Of a stretch of DNA of 64,000 bases, positions 27,032-34,898 are shown one piece after another. A model generated the notes under the pieces. That model had not been told where the DNA came from, ran no database searches, and saw only the letters and a program-made list of their open reading frames with translations. The stretch spans positions 167,642 through 231,641 of the forward strand of contig NZ_JAHLPZ010000005.1 of assembly GCF_018918185.1 (NCBI RefSeq), written 5' to 3'. Position 1 is the first letter of the stretch. Each line of letters begins with the position of its first letter. Source of the DNA: Eubacterium sp. MSJ-21 (GTDB lineage: Bacteria > Bacillota > Clostridia > Lachnospirales > Lachnospiraceae). A program made the translations under genes and the position numbers.

Positions 27032-27050
27032 TTCTACGTTTCGTCTTTTT
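27014..27050. terminator. Shared bidirectional terminator containing both stop codons
   Basis: AAAAAGACGAGACGTA (27015-27030) pairs with TACGTTTCGTCTTTTT (27035-27050), one G-U. The TAA of the DUF1836 gene (27029-27031) and the TAG of the convergent gene (27036-27034) lie at the loop, two bases apart. Confidence 0.85.
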
Positions 27051-28323
27051 CTGTTGCTGTTTCTTTTGGAACAAGTGTCAGCGTGACACGTTCGATACGA
27101 TTCCGATGAACTTCCGTAACCTTGAAATGTGCTCCCTCACAGTTTGCTTCTTCTCCGGCGGTTGGAATTTTGTCCAACAGTTCAATGATGAATCCGGCAA
27201 GTGAATCGTAATCCTCTGACTGAAAATCTGTGTGAAGTTTATCGTTCAGATCATCCAGTTTGATGGATGCATCGATGTCGTAGGTGTGATTGCCAAGATC
27301 GCGGATCAGGTCGTTTTCGCTGTCATCGTATTCATCCCGGATATCCCCTACGATTTCTTCAACCAGATCCTCCATTGTGATGATTCCGGATGCCTGTCCA
27401 TATTCGTCCAGAACAATCGCCATACTGTCTGCGGAAGTCTTCATCTCAGCAAAAATCTGACTTGTTTTCTGGTATTCAGATACAAACAATGGCTTTCGCA
27501 GAATACTTCGCAAGTCAAAATAACGGATATCTAATAATTCCCGGTAGAAAAATAAATCCTTGATATTAAGGATGCCGATGATATTTTCTTTGGAATCCTC
27601 ATAAATCGGGATTCTTGTGTATGTTTCACTTTTAAAGATGTCGACTAATTCGTCATAAGTAGAATTTACATCGGCTGCAATTACATCAGCTCTTGGAATC
27701 ATGATATCCTTGGAAACGGCATCTCCAAAATCAACTACATTCGATATCATGAATTTTTCTTCGGGCTCAATGACGCCTTCTTCGTGAGAGACATTTACAA
27801 TAGTACGAAGCTCTGCTTCGGTAATGCTTGCTTTCTTCGCGGATGGGTCGACACGGAACAGCTTGAAGATGGCTCCGGTCAATATATTTAACAGGAAGAT
27901 AACAGGGGTGAGCAGCGTCATCAGCCACGAAATCGGGTAGACAACGACCATGGAAAGTTGCAATGCATATTGTGTTGCAAGAGTCTTCGGGGAGATCTCA
28001 CCGAAGATCAGGACAAGCAATGTCAGAATTCCGGTCGATACACCAATGTATTTACTTCCGAACATGTTTGTACAAAAGGTTGTTGCAAGTGCGGAGGCGG
28101 AGATGTTGACAATGTTGTTTCCGACCAGGATCGCACTTAATAGTTTACTTGAATTTTCGGTTACTTTTAATACTTTCTTTGCTTTCTTATTTCCGTCATC
28201 TGCGAGAGAACGAAGCTTTAGATGGCTTACCGTTGTCAGTGCAGTCTCTGAGGAAGAGAAAAAAGCGGAAAGAGCCAGTAAAATCAGAATTATAATTAGT
28301 TGTAACGCGGGACTATTGTCCAA
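27034..28323 (-). CDS. CNNM/CorC (hemolysin-like) membrane protein with CBS pair
   Basis: A 429-residue protein, probably a divalent-cation (Mg or Co) efflux transporter or its regulator. Residues 1-190 form the DUF21/CNNM membrane domain (LQLIIILILLALSAFFSSSETAL; LLSAILVGNNIVNISASALAT). Two CBS domains follow (IMIPRADVIAADV through TRIPIYEDSKENIIGILNIKDL; MAIVLDEYGQASGIITMEDLVEEIVGDI), then a CorC_HlyC C-terminal domain. TTG 28323 is the likely start, because AAGGAG is eight bases upstream; a GTG at 28332 would overlap that site. Convergent with the DUF1836 gene. Confidence 0.9.
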   Translation of the reverse strand: MDNSPALQLIIILILLALSAFFSSSETALTTVSHLKLRSLADDGNKKAKKVLKVTENSSKLLSAILVGNNIVNISASALATTFCTNMFGSKYIGVSTGILTLLVLIFGEISPKTLATQYALQLSMVVVYPISWLMTLLTPVIFLLNILTGAIFKLFRVDPSAKKASITEAELRTIVNVSHEEGVIEPEEKFMISNVVDFGDAVSKDIMIPRADVIAADVNSTYDELVDIFKSETYTRIPIYEDSKENIIGILNIKDLFFYRELLDIRYFDLRSILRKPLFVSEYQKTSQIFAEMKTSADSMAIVLDEYGQASGIITMEDLVEEIVGDIRDEYDDSENDLIRDLGNHTYDIDASIKLDDLNDKLHTDFQSEDYDSLAGFIIELLDKIPTAGEEANCEGAHFKVTEVHRNRIERVTLTLVPKETATEKDET

Positions 28324-28428
28324 AAAAACCACTCCTTTTATGTATAAATTTCCTTATATTCTATATATTTGGATGAAGTGTGTCAAGTATAGATTTTGCT
28401 ATAATATAAAATTATAACTGATTCAATT

Positions 28429-28455
28429 TAATTCCTATTAGACAAATAGGAATTA
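28429..28455. promoter_or_regulatory. CymR-like palindrome upstream of metY
   Basis: TAATTCCTATT (28429-28439) and AATAGGAATTA (28445-28455) form a perfect 11-bp inverted repeat. It resembles the AATTCCTA/TAGGAATT sites recognised by the Rrf2-family cysteine repressor CymR. TATAAT at 28400-28405 lies 24 bases upstream. The identity of the regulator is inferred from likeness and from the sulfur gene downstream. Confidence 0.5.
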
Positions 28456-28555
28456 GGATGATAAGATAACCTTGCAATCAGGAAAACGGATTGCAAAACA
28501 AAAAATGACAACAAGGCACAAGCCGGAAAATAAAAGAAAGACGAGGTACAAGATT

Positions 28556-29869
28556 ATGGGAAAGAAACATTATGAGGACAGAAATTTAAAGTTTGAAACA
28601 TTACAGCTGCACGTAGGACAGGAGCAGCCGGATCCGGTAACGGACGCAAGAGCCGTTCCGATTTATCTGACATCTTCTTATGTGTTCCACAACAGTAAAC
28701 ATGCAGCGGACCGGTTTGGATTGAAGGATGCCGGTAACATCTACGGACGTCTGACAAACCCGACAGAGGACGTATTTGAGAAGCGTATCGCTGCACTCGA
28801 AGGTGGTGTTGCAGCACTTGCAGTTGGTTCCGGAGCAGCCGCTCTTACCTATGCATTCCAGGCACTGGCACATGCAGGTGACCATATCGTAGCAGCTAAG
28901 AATATCTATGGTGGTACTTACAACCTGCTTGCACATACACTTCCGGATTATGGTATCGAGGCAACATTCGTAGATCCATTTGACTACGATGCAATCGAAG
29001 CATCGATTAAGCCAAACACAAAGGCAGTTCAGATCGAAACACTCGGAAATCCGAATTCAGAGGTGGTAGATATTGAACGAATCGCAAAGATCGCACATGC
29101 ACACAACATTCCGCTTGTTGTCGATAACACATTTGCAACTCCATACCTTGTAAGACCGATCGAGTATGGGGCAGATATCGTCGTTCATTCCGCAACGAAG
29201 TTTATCGGTGGTCATGGAACAACACTCGGCGGTGTGATCATTGATAGCGGTAAATTTGACTGGCTGAAGGCCGGGGACAAGTTCCCATGGCTGGTAGAGC
29301 CAAACGTATCTTATCATGGAGTCAGCTTCGCAAAGGATACAGCACCGGCTGCATTTGCAACTTACATCCGTGCTATCCTGCTCCGTGATACAGGTGCAAC
29401 GATCTCGCCGGTACATTCCTTCATCTTCCTGCAGGGACTTGAGACATTGTCTCTCCGTGTCGAGCGTCATGTAGAAAATGCACTCAAGGTTGTACGGTAT
29501 CTGAAGGATCAGCCACAGGTAGAAAAGGTGAATCACCCTTCTATCTCTGAGAATCCGGAGCAGCAGGCGCTTTACAAGAAGTATTTCCCGAATGGCGGCG
29601 GATCAATCTTTACATTTGAGATCAAGGGTGGCGCTGCAGAGGCGCAGAAGTTTATTGACAATCTCGAACTGTTCTCTCTGCTTGCAAACGTAGCGGATGT
29701 AAAGTCACTTGCCATCCACCCGGCATCAACCACACATTCTGAGTGCAACGAGGCAGAACTTTTGGATCAGGGAATCAAACCAAACACAATCCGACTTTCT
29801 ATCGGTACAGAAAATATTGACGATATCATTGAGGATCTGGATGAGGCATTTAAGGCACTTGCGGAATAA
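28556..29869 (+). CDS. metY: O-acetylhomoserine sulfhydrylase
   Basis: A 437-residue PLP enzyme that makes homocysteine (or methionine precursors) from O-acetylhomoserine and sulfide. FETLQLHVGQEQPDP, RAVPIYLTSSYVF, GRLTNPTEDVFEKRIAALEGG, VVDNTFATPYLVRPIEYGADIVVHSATKFIGGHG (PLP lysine in SATKF) and SLLANVADVKSLAIHPASTTH identify the MetY type. ATG 28556 is chosen: the family begins with YEDRNLKFETLQ and GAGGT precedes it; the longer start at 28472 would add 28 basic residues. It is monocistronic, bounded by a palindrome and a terminator. Confidence 0.93.
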   Translation: MGKKHYEDRNLKFETLQLHVGQEQPDPVTDARAVPIYLTSSYVFHNSKHAADRFGLKDAGNIYGRLTNPTEDVFEKRIAALEGGVAALAVGSGAAALTYAFQALAHAGDHIVAAKNIYGGTYNLLAHTLPDYGIEATFVDPFDYDAIEASIKPNTKAVQIETLGNPNSEVVDIERIAKIAHAHNIPLVVDNTFATPYLVRPIEYGADIVVHSATKFIGGHGTTLGGVIIDSGKFDWLKAGDKFPWLVEPNVSYHGVSFAKDTAPAAFATYIRAILLRDTGATISPVHSFIFLQGLETLSLRVERHVENALKVVRYLKDQPQVEKVNHPSISENPEQQALYKKYFPNGGGSIFTFEIKGGAAEAQKFIDNLELFSLLANVADVKSLAIHPASTTHSECNEAELLDQGIKPNTIRLSIGTENIDDIIEDLDEAFKALAE

Positions 29870-29885
29870 ATGCAAAAATAGCATA

Positions 29886-29921
29886 AAAAAAGAGGCAGAA
29901 ACAAGGACTGCCTCTTTTTTA
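29886..29921 (+). terminator. metY terminator
   Basis: AAAAAAGAGGCAG (29886-29898) pairs with CTGCCTCTTTTTT (29908-29920), 9-base loop, T run. Confidence 0.9.
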
Positions 29922-29986
29922 TTTATGGTAAGTGTGATAAAATAATATTGGTAATAACAAACAGGAAAGTGTAAAACGGTGAAAAG

Positions 29987-30925
29987 ATGTTATCAGTAGT
30001 GTTACCTGCCTATAATGAAGAAAAAATGATAAAAAAAGCAGCAACAACGATAGGCGGGATTTTACAAAATGAAGAAATTGAGTACGAGATTGTATTTGTA
30101 GATGATGGTTCCAAGGATGGAACCTGGCAGGAAATAGTGAATGCCGAGAAAGAAGATGAACATGTAAATGGCGTTCATTTTTCCAGAAACTTTGGAAAAG
30201 AATCTGCGATGATGGCGGGACTTGAGAATGCAGGCGGTTCATGCGTGGTTGTGATGGATTGTGATTTGCAGCATCCGCCTGAAACAATCGTAGAGATGTA
30301 TCGGTTGTGGCAGCAGGGATATGAAGTGGTGGAAGGCGTCAAGCGCACGCGTGGAAAGGAAAGCGTGTTCCACAAGATGAGCGCGGGACTGTTCTATAAG
30401 ATGATCTCGAAGGCTGTAAAGATTGATATGTCTCATGCGTCTGATTTTAAACTGCTTGACCGACGCGCGGTAGAAGCATTGCTGGAGATGCCGGAACGGA
30501 ATGCGTTTTTCAGAGCGCTTTCGTCGTGGATTGGATTCCGGACGACATCAGTGGAGTTTGATGTACAGGAACGTGAGGTTGGAGAATCAAAATGGTCAAC
30601 AAAATCGTTGATTCGCTATGCAATCTCCAATATTGTTTCCTTTTCCTCTGCTCCAATGACAATGGTAGGAATTACCGGTATACTTGGGTTCCTGTTTGCG
30701 GTTATACTAGGTATACAGACACTTGTGAAATATTTTTCCGGGAATGCGGTTGAAGGATTTACGACGGTGATTCTTCTGATTTTGATTATGGGGAGTTTTA
30801 TCCTGATGGGACTAGGAATCATCGGCTATTATATTGCGAAGATCTATGAGGAGGTAAAATGCCGCCCGCGCTATATCATTTCGAGGAAGATCGGAAAAAA
30901 TATGACGTGGGAACGTCGCAGATAA
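29987..30925 (+). CDS. GtrB/DPM1-like membrane glycosyltransferase
   Basis: A 312-residue GT2 enzyme that probably loads a sugar onto a polyprenyl phosphate. SVVLPAYNEEKMI, IVFVDDGSKDGTWQ, FSRNFGKESAMMAGLENA and MDCDLQHPPE are diagnostic for the dolichol-phosphate-mannose-synthase type. Two C-terminal membrane helices (MTMVGITGILGFLFAVILGI; VILLILIMGSFILMGLGIIGYYIA) match the GtrB/YfdH topology. It is 23 bases from the next gene. No flippase (GtrA) is nearby. Confidence 0.9.
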   Translation: MLSVVLPAYNEEKMIKKAATTIGGILQNEEIEYEIVFVDDGSKDGTWQEIVNAEKEDEHVNGVHFSRNFGKESAMMAGLENAGGSCVVVMDCDLQHPPETIVEMYRLWQQGYEVVEGVKRTRGKESVFHKMSAGLFYKMISKAVKIDMSHASDFKLLDRRAVEALLEMPERNAFFRALSSWIGFRTTSVEFDVQEREVGESKWSTKSLIRYAISNIVSFSSAPMTMVGITGILGFLFAVILGIQTLVKYFSGNAVEGFTTVILLILIMGSFILMGLGIIGYYIAKIYEEVKCRPRYIISRKIGKNMTWERRR

Positions 30926-30948
30926 CCGGGAGGTAAAGGAGGCATATC

Positions 30949-31527
30949 ATGCGTAAGAAGTCACACATATCACTGACAAAAGGTGTTGTACACGGACTGT
31001 CCGCAGAACAGCGGTTCGGACATCATTTTTCCCTGTATGTTGGAAGTATACTTCCGGATTGCACACCTTCTTTTTTGACAAAACGTCACTGTATCGATGA
31101 TACGTTTGATGTGTGTGAAAAGAAGATGCTTGGATTCTTGAAGCATTATAAAACAAAGAGAAAGGGCGTTTCGATTTTATCGAGTATCCGGATGGGTGTG
31201 ATCCTGCATTACATTGCGGATTATTTTACATATCCACATAATTCACATTATCCGGGAAGCTTGAAGGATCACTGTGTATATGAGGAGGATTTGAAACACC
31301 GAATCCGAAGCTTTGTCCGTCATCGGTATGAAAGCGGAGAGATGCAGTATGATGAAAGGATGCTGCCGACAATCTGCTCATTTCAGGAACTGCTTGATTA
31401 TATTAAGGAAAAACACGAGCGTTATATGCATGACCGGGGTGATGTAAATCTGGATTGTGCATATTCGTATATTGTGAGTCTGGCAGTGATGCATTCGTTG
31501 TTGCAACTCGCGACTGGCACGGCATAA
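30949..31527 (+). CDS. Zinc-dependent phospholipase C-like protein
   Basis: A 192-residue protein of the zinc-dependent PLC/S1-P1-nuclease-like group often found in Clostridia. LYVGSILPDCTPSF, VILHYIADYFTYPHN and the acidic/His residues after them (YPGSLKDHCVYEEDL) match the helical metal-binding fold, but it has no signal peptide, so a secreted toxin role is unlikely. The true activity is unknown. AAAGGAGG precedes ATG 30949; it is probably co-transcribed with the glycosyltransferase and the small Cys-rich gene. Confidence 0.65.
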   Translation: MRKKSHISLTKGVVHGLSAEQRFGHHFSLYVGSILPDCTPSFLTKRHCIDDTFDVCEKKMLGFLKHYKTKRKGVSILSSIRMGVILHYIADYFTYPHNSHYPGSLKDHCVYEEDLKHRIRSFVRHRYESGEMQYDERMLPTICSFQELLDYIKEKHERYMHDRGDVNLDCAYSYIVSLAVMHSLLQLATGTA

Positions 31528-31595
31528 AGCATGACGTTTTTGAGCATACTATCCGAGAACTGGAATAAAGTCGGTTCAGAGAAGGAGGATATTGT

Positions 31596-31781
31596 ATGCG
31601 AGCTGGAGCAGAAGTTTACAGAGAAGTAGCCGAGCGTTGCAGCGCTTATGACAAGAGCGAGCGCAAATCTTGTTTTTGCAATGTGGCAGACGACGAGAAG
31701 AGTTGCCTGAATTGCAGACATTTTGCAGAGGATGAGCATTGCAGACTGGATCTGTACGATCCGATCGTCAAAGATTTATAA
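31596..31781 (+). CDS. Small Cys-rich protein
   Basis: A 61-residue protein with six cysteines (15, 26, 28, 37, 40, 49) and two histidines (42, 48). The part SCLNCRHFAEDEHC looks like a zinc or iron-sulfur knuckle and is followed by DLYDPIV. No family name can be given, but the perfect GAAGGAGGA site five bases before ATG 31596, the spacing after the upstream gene and the terminator just after the stop support a real gene. Confidence 0.7.
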   Translation: MRAGAEVYREVAERCSAYDKSERKSCFCNVADDEKSCLNCRHFAEDEHCRLDLYDPIVKDL

Positions 31782-31797
31782 GAATTTATATGAATCG

Positions 31798-31824
31798 AAG
31801 GGACTTTTTCGAAAGTCCCTTTTG
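31798..31824 (+). terminator. Terminator after the small Cys-rich gene
   Basis: AAGGGACTTT (31798-31807), TTCG tetraloop, AAAGTCCCTT (31812-31821), then TTG. Confidence 0.85.
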
Positions 31825-31898
31825 TTATGCGCTTATACCTGCTGACCTGACTGGCGGAGATTGTGACAGAAGGATCGTGCCGGGGTATGGTATAAAGC

Positions 31899-31927
31899 TT
31901 GACATAAAAGGGGGCGGTTGATATACT
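31899..31927 (+). promoter_or_regulatory. Promoter of the ABC-F gene
   Basis: TTGACA (31899-31904), 17-base spacer, TATACT (31922-31927). In the leader TTTATCTG (31937-31944) pairs with CAGATAAA (31952-31959); no attenuator peptide was seen. Confidence 0.65.
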
Positions 31928-31996
31928 CATTGTGGATTTATCTGGACAAAGCAGATAAAGCGGCTTTGTATGATGAGAAAAGAAAGGAAACAAAAT

Positions 31997-33628
31997 ATGA
32001 TTAGTGCAAATAATGTAACCCTGCGGCTTGGAAAGCGGGCTTTGTTTGAGGATGTAAATATAAAGTTTACGGAAGGAAACTGTTACGGCCTGATCGGTGC
32101 GAACGGAGCCGGTAAATCTACGTTCCTGAAGATTCTTTCGGGAGAACTCGAACCGACGAATGGCGAAGTTATCATGAACGATGGCGAGCGTCTGTCTGTC
32201 CTGCAGCAGGATCACTTTAAATATGATGAATATATGGTATTAGATACCGTTATTATGGGGAATAAGCGCCTGTATGACATTATGAAGGAAAAGGACGCAA
32301 TTTATGCGAAAGAGGACTTCTCAGACGAAGATGGTATCCGCGCATCAGAGCTCGAGGCAGAATTTGCAGAGATGGATGGCTGGAATGCGGAGAGCGATGC
32401 TGCAACACTTCTGAACGGACTTGGTGTAGATACAGATATCCATTATAAGATGATGAGCGAACTTGATGGCAACCTGAAGGTCAAGGTACTTCTCGCGCAG
32501 GCACTGTTCGGTAATCCGGATGTTTTGCTTCTGGATGAGCCGACAAACCACCTGGACCTCGATGCGATTGCATGGTTGGAGGAGTTCCTGATCAACTTCG
32601 AGAATACAGTTATTGTTGTATCGCATGACCGTTATTTCCTGAATAAGGTATGTACCCATATCGCAGATATTGATTATGCGAAGATCCAGCTTTATGCCGG
32701 CAATTATGATTTCTGGTATGAGAGCAGCCAGCTTATGATCAAGCAGATGAAGGAAGCGAATAAGAAGAAGGAAGAGAAAATCAAAGAGCTGCAGGAGTTT
32801 ATCCAGCGTTTCTCTGCGAATGCTTCAAAGTCCAAGCAGGCAACTTCCAGAAAACGTGCATTGGAGAAGATTCAGCTTGATGAGATCCGCCCATCGAGCC
32901 GTAAATATCCATACATTGATTTCCGTCCGAAGAGAGAGATTGGAAATGAGGTGCTTACTGTATCGAACATTTCCAAGACAATTGATGGTGTGAAAGTGCT
33001 GGATAATATTTCCTTTACAGTCGGACATGATGATAAGATTGCGTTTGTTGGACCGAACACGATTGCAACGACAACGCTGTTTCGGATCCTTGCCGGAGAG
33101 GAAGAACCGGATGAGGGAAGCTATAAGTGGGGCGTTACAACGTCACAGGGATATTTCCCGAAAGATAATACGAAGGAGTTTGATAACGATCTTGTAATCG
33201 CAGACTGGCTGGCACAGTATTCGGATGATAAGGATGCAACGTATGTACGTGGATTCCTTGGCAGAATGCTGTTTGCGGGCGAAGATGGCGTGAAGAAGGT
33301 CAAGGTGCTTTCCGGTGGCGAGAAAGTACGCTGCCTGTTATCAAAGCTTATGATCATGGGCTCCAATGTGTTGATCCTCGATGAGCCAACAAACCATCTG
33401 GACATGGAAAGCATCACAGCATTAAATAACGGACTGATCAAGTTCCCTGGCGTCTGCCTCTTTGCATGTCAGGATCACCAGTTTGTACAGACAACTGCGA
33501 ACCGCATCATGGAGCTTACGAACACAGGTCTGATTGACAAGCAGACAACCTACGACGAATACCTTGCGAACGATGAGCTTGCAAGAAAACGTCAGGTCAT
33601 GAATATGGCAAGTGATGACCAGGATTGA
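31997..33628 (+). CDS. ABC-F ATPase (YkpA/YbiT-like) with one degenerate ATP site
   Basis: A 543-residue soluble protein with two ATP-binding cassettes and no membrane helices, of the ribosome-acting ABC-F class. NBD1: Walker A GANGAGKST (34-42), Walker B LLLDEPTNHLD, switch SHDRYF, but the signature is LDGNL (156-160) instead of LSGGQ. A charged linker (KKKEEKIKELQEFIQRF) follows. NBD2: Walker A is GPNTIATTT (352-360) with the Lys lost, signature LSGGE (438-442) and Walker B ILDEPTNHLD intact, and switch CQDHQF (Gln492 for His). All three defects fall in the same composite site. AAAGGA precedes ATG 31997. Confidence 0.92.
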   Translation: MISANNVTLRLGKRALFEDVNIKFTEGNCYGLIGANGAGKSTFLKILSGELEPTNGEVIMNDGERLSVLQQDHFKYDEYMVLDTVIMGNKRLYDIMKEKDAIYAKEDFSDEDGIRASELEAEFAEMDGWNAESDAATLLNGLGVDTDIHYKMMSELDGNLKVKVLLAQALFGNPDVLLLDEPTNHLDLDAIAWLEEFLINFENTVIVVSHDRYFLNKVCTHIADIDYAKIQLYAGNYDFWYESSQLMIKQMKEANKKKEEKIKELQEFIQRFSANASKSKQATSRKRALEKIQLDEIRPSSRKYPYIDFRPKREIGNEVLTVSNISKTIDGVKVLDNISFTVGHDDKIAFVGPNTIATTTLFRILAGEEEPDEGSYKWGVTTSQGYFPKDNTKEFDNDLVIADWLAQYSDDKDATYVRGFLGRMLFAGEDGVKKVKVLSGGEKVRCLLSKLMIMGSNVLILDEPTNHLDMESITALNNGLIKFPGVCLFACQDHQFVQTTANRIMELTNTGLIDKQTTYDEYLANDELARKRQVMNMASDDQD

Positions 33629-33697
33629 TCAAAATGGTAAAATATATGGCTTTGCGTCAGAGGTGAAGATCTGAAGATACGAAAAGAGTAAAGAATA

Positions 33698-33749
33698 AAG
33701 CAAAAAGAATGGACAGGCTTCCGGAGAGGCTTGTCCATTCTTTTTGCTT
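33698..33749. terminator. Bidirectional terminator after the ABC-F gene
   Basis: AAGCAAAAAGAATGGACA (33698-33715) pairs perfectly with TGTCCATTCTTTTTGCTT (33732-33749) over 18 bp, 16-base loop. It lies between convergent genes. Confidence 0.88.
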
Positions 33750-33791
33750 ATGCAACATAAGTGATAGTTAGGAACCATGCAATGCTTCATT

Positions 33792-34697
33792 TTATTGATA
33801 AGTTGTTTCCGTATCAATATCCAGATGCAGAATGAATTTTAACATCCGTTTTGCGTTGATGTAATTCCGTTCTGTGTTCCCTGGGAACCCCAGATATACT
33901 TTGTCATAACCGAGCTTTAACCCCTTTGCAAAATCTGTATCGCTGATGTCAATCGCGAAAGGCACATTTACCCCGTCGTTATCGTCTGCGGAGCAGATAC
34001 GGGATTCTACCTCAGAATAGATTTCGGCTGGCAGATAGTTTCGCAAAGGATAGATGATTTCCTGCATAGCACAGTATTCCAGCCCTTTTTCGTCCATGAT
34101 CATGACATCATAATAACCGTTGAAACACAGCATTGGCAGTTCTGTATAGATCGATGCACTGGAGTTTTGCGAGTATTCTTCCAGGTAAGTGTCCTTGTCC
34201 AAATGCACTGTCACATCACTCTCTAACTGGTAAGCACCATTCAGATTGTAAAAGTCCAGATATTCATCGACGAAGGACGTGTCCACTGCGGATGGCTCCG
34301 GCGCGTTGACGATGCAGTAGGACAGAGCAACTGGACGACTTTTCTTGTAAATTGTGACTGGAATTGCTATGCAGATCGCAAGCAGAATCAGACCGAGGAT
34401 GATCTTTCCCTTATAATAAGAGAGAATGTATCCGAATTTCTGCCCTTTTGACATGCCATCCATGTGTTCTTTGAGCCGTGCGCGCTTGGCGCGCTGGCGG
34501 TCGCGGAAACTCAGACTGTGTAATTCGAGGTTGTCCTCAGTGTTGACAGCTGGTTTTGCATCTTTGGAGTCCTTTTCGCTTTCTGTTTCCTTTGTATCTT
34601 CTGGTACGGATTCATTTGACTGGGATTTTTTGATTTCTTTGGTGGTATCTGTGCTGGCTTTTTGCTCATTGTTTGTAGATTTTTCCTGATCGCTCAT
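33792..34697 (-). CDS. Single-pass membrane protein of unknown function
   Basis: A 301-residue protein. The first 95 residues are cytosolic and highly charged (Lys/Glu/Ser/Thr-rich, ending RDRQRAKRARLKEHMDG), then KIILGLILLAICIAIPVTIY spans the membrane, and about 180 residues lie outside, with VMIMDEKGLEYCAMQEII-like strands that faintly recall solute-binding folds. No named domain is recognised. It diverges from the broken hydrolase gene and ends at a shared terminator. Confidence 0.65.
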   Translation of the reverse strand: MSDQEKSTNNEQKASTDTTKEIKKSQSNESVPEDTKETESEKDSKDAKPAVNTEDNLELHSLSFRDRQRAKRARLKEHMDGMSKGQKFGYILSYYKGKIILGLILLAICIAIPVTIYKKSRPVALSYCIVNAPEPSAVDTSFVDEYLDFYNLNGAYQLESDVTVHLDKDTYLEEYSQNSSASIYTELPMLCFNGYYDVMIMDEKGLEYCAMQEIIYPLRNYLPAEIYSEVESRICSADDNDGVNVPFAIDISDTDFAKGLKLGYDKVYLGFPGNTERNYINAKRMLKFILHLDIDTETTYQ

Positions 34698-34821
34698 GTT
34701 TGTGTTCGCTCCCTGTATAAACGGGATTCCTCCTCAAATAAAACTTTCTACTATATTAACATAGAAGCAACTTGGGAGAAAGTGTAAAATTGTGAAATAA
34801 ATATCACACATATGAAAACTA

Positions 34822-34850
34822 TTTACATTTCAAATAATCTACATTATTAT
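34822..34850 (+). promoter_or_regulatory. Promoter of the broken hydrolase gene
   Basis: TTTACA (34822-34827), 17-base spacer, TATTAT (34845-34850). The promoter appears intact although the gene is interrupted. Confidence 0.5.
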
Positions 34851-34898
34851 ATATAGGTATGCAAAATGCGATAAAATATAGGAAAAGGGTACAGTAAC

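Noticed and set aside
28333..28555. SAM or T-box riboswitch upstream of metY
   Set aside because: The leader is short and AT-rich with only one palindrome and no terminator/antiterminator pair.
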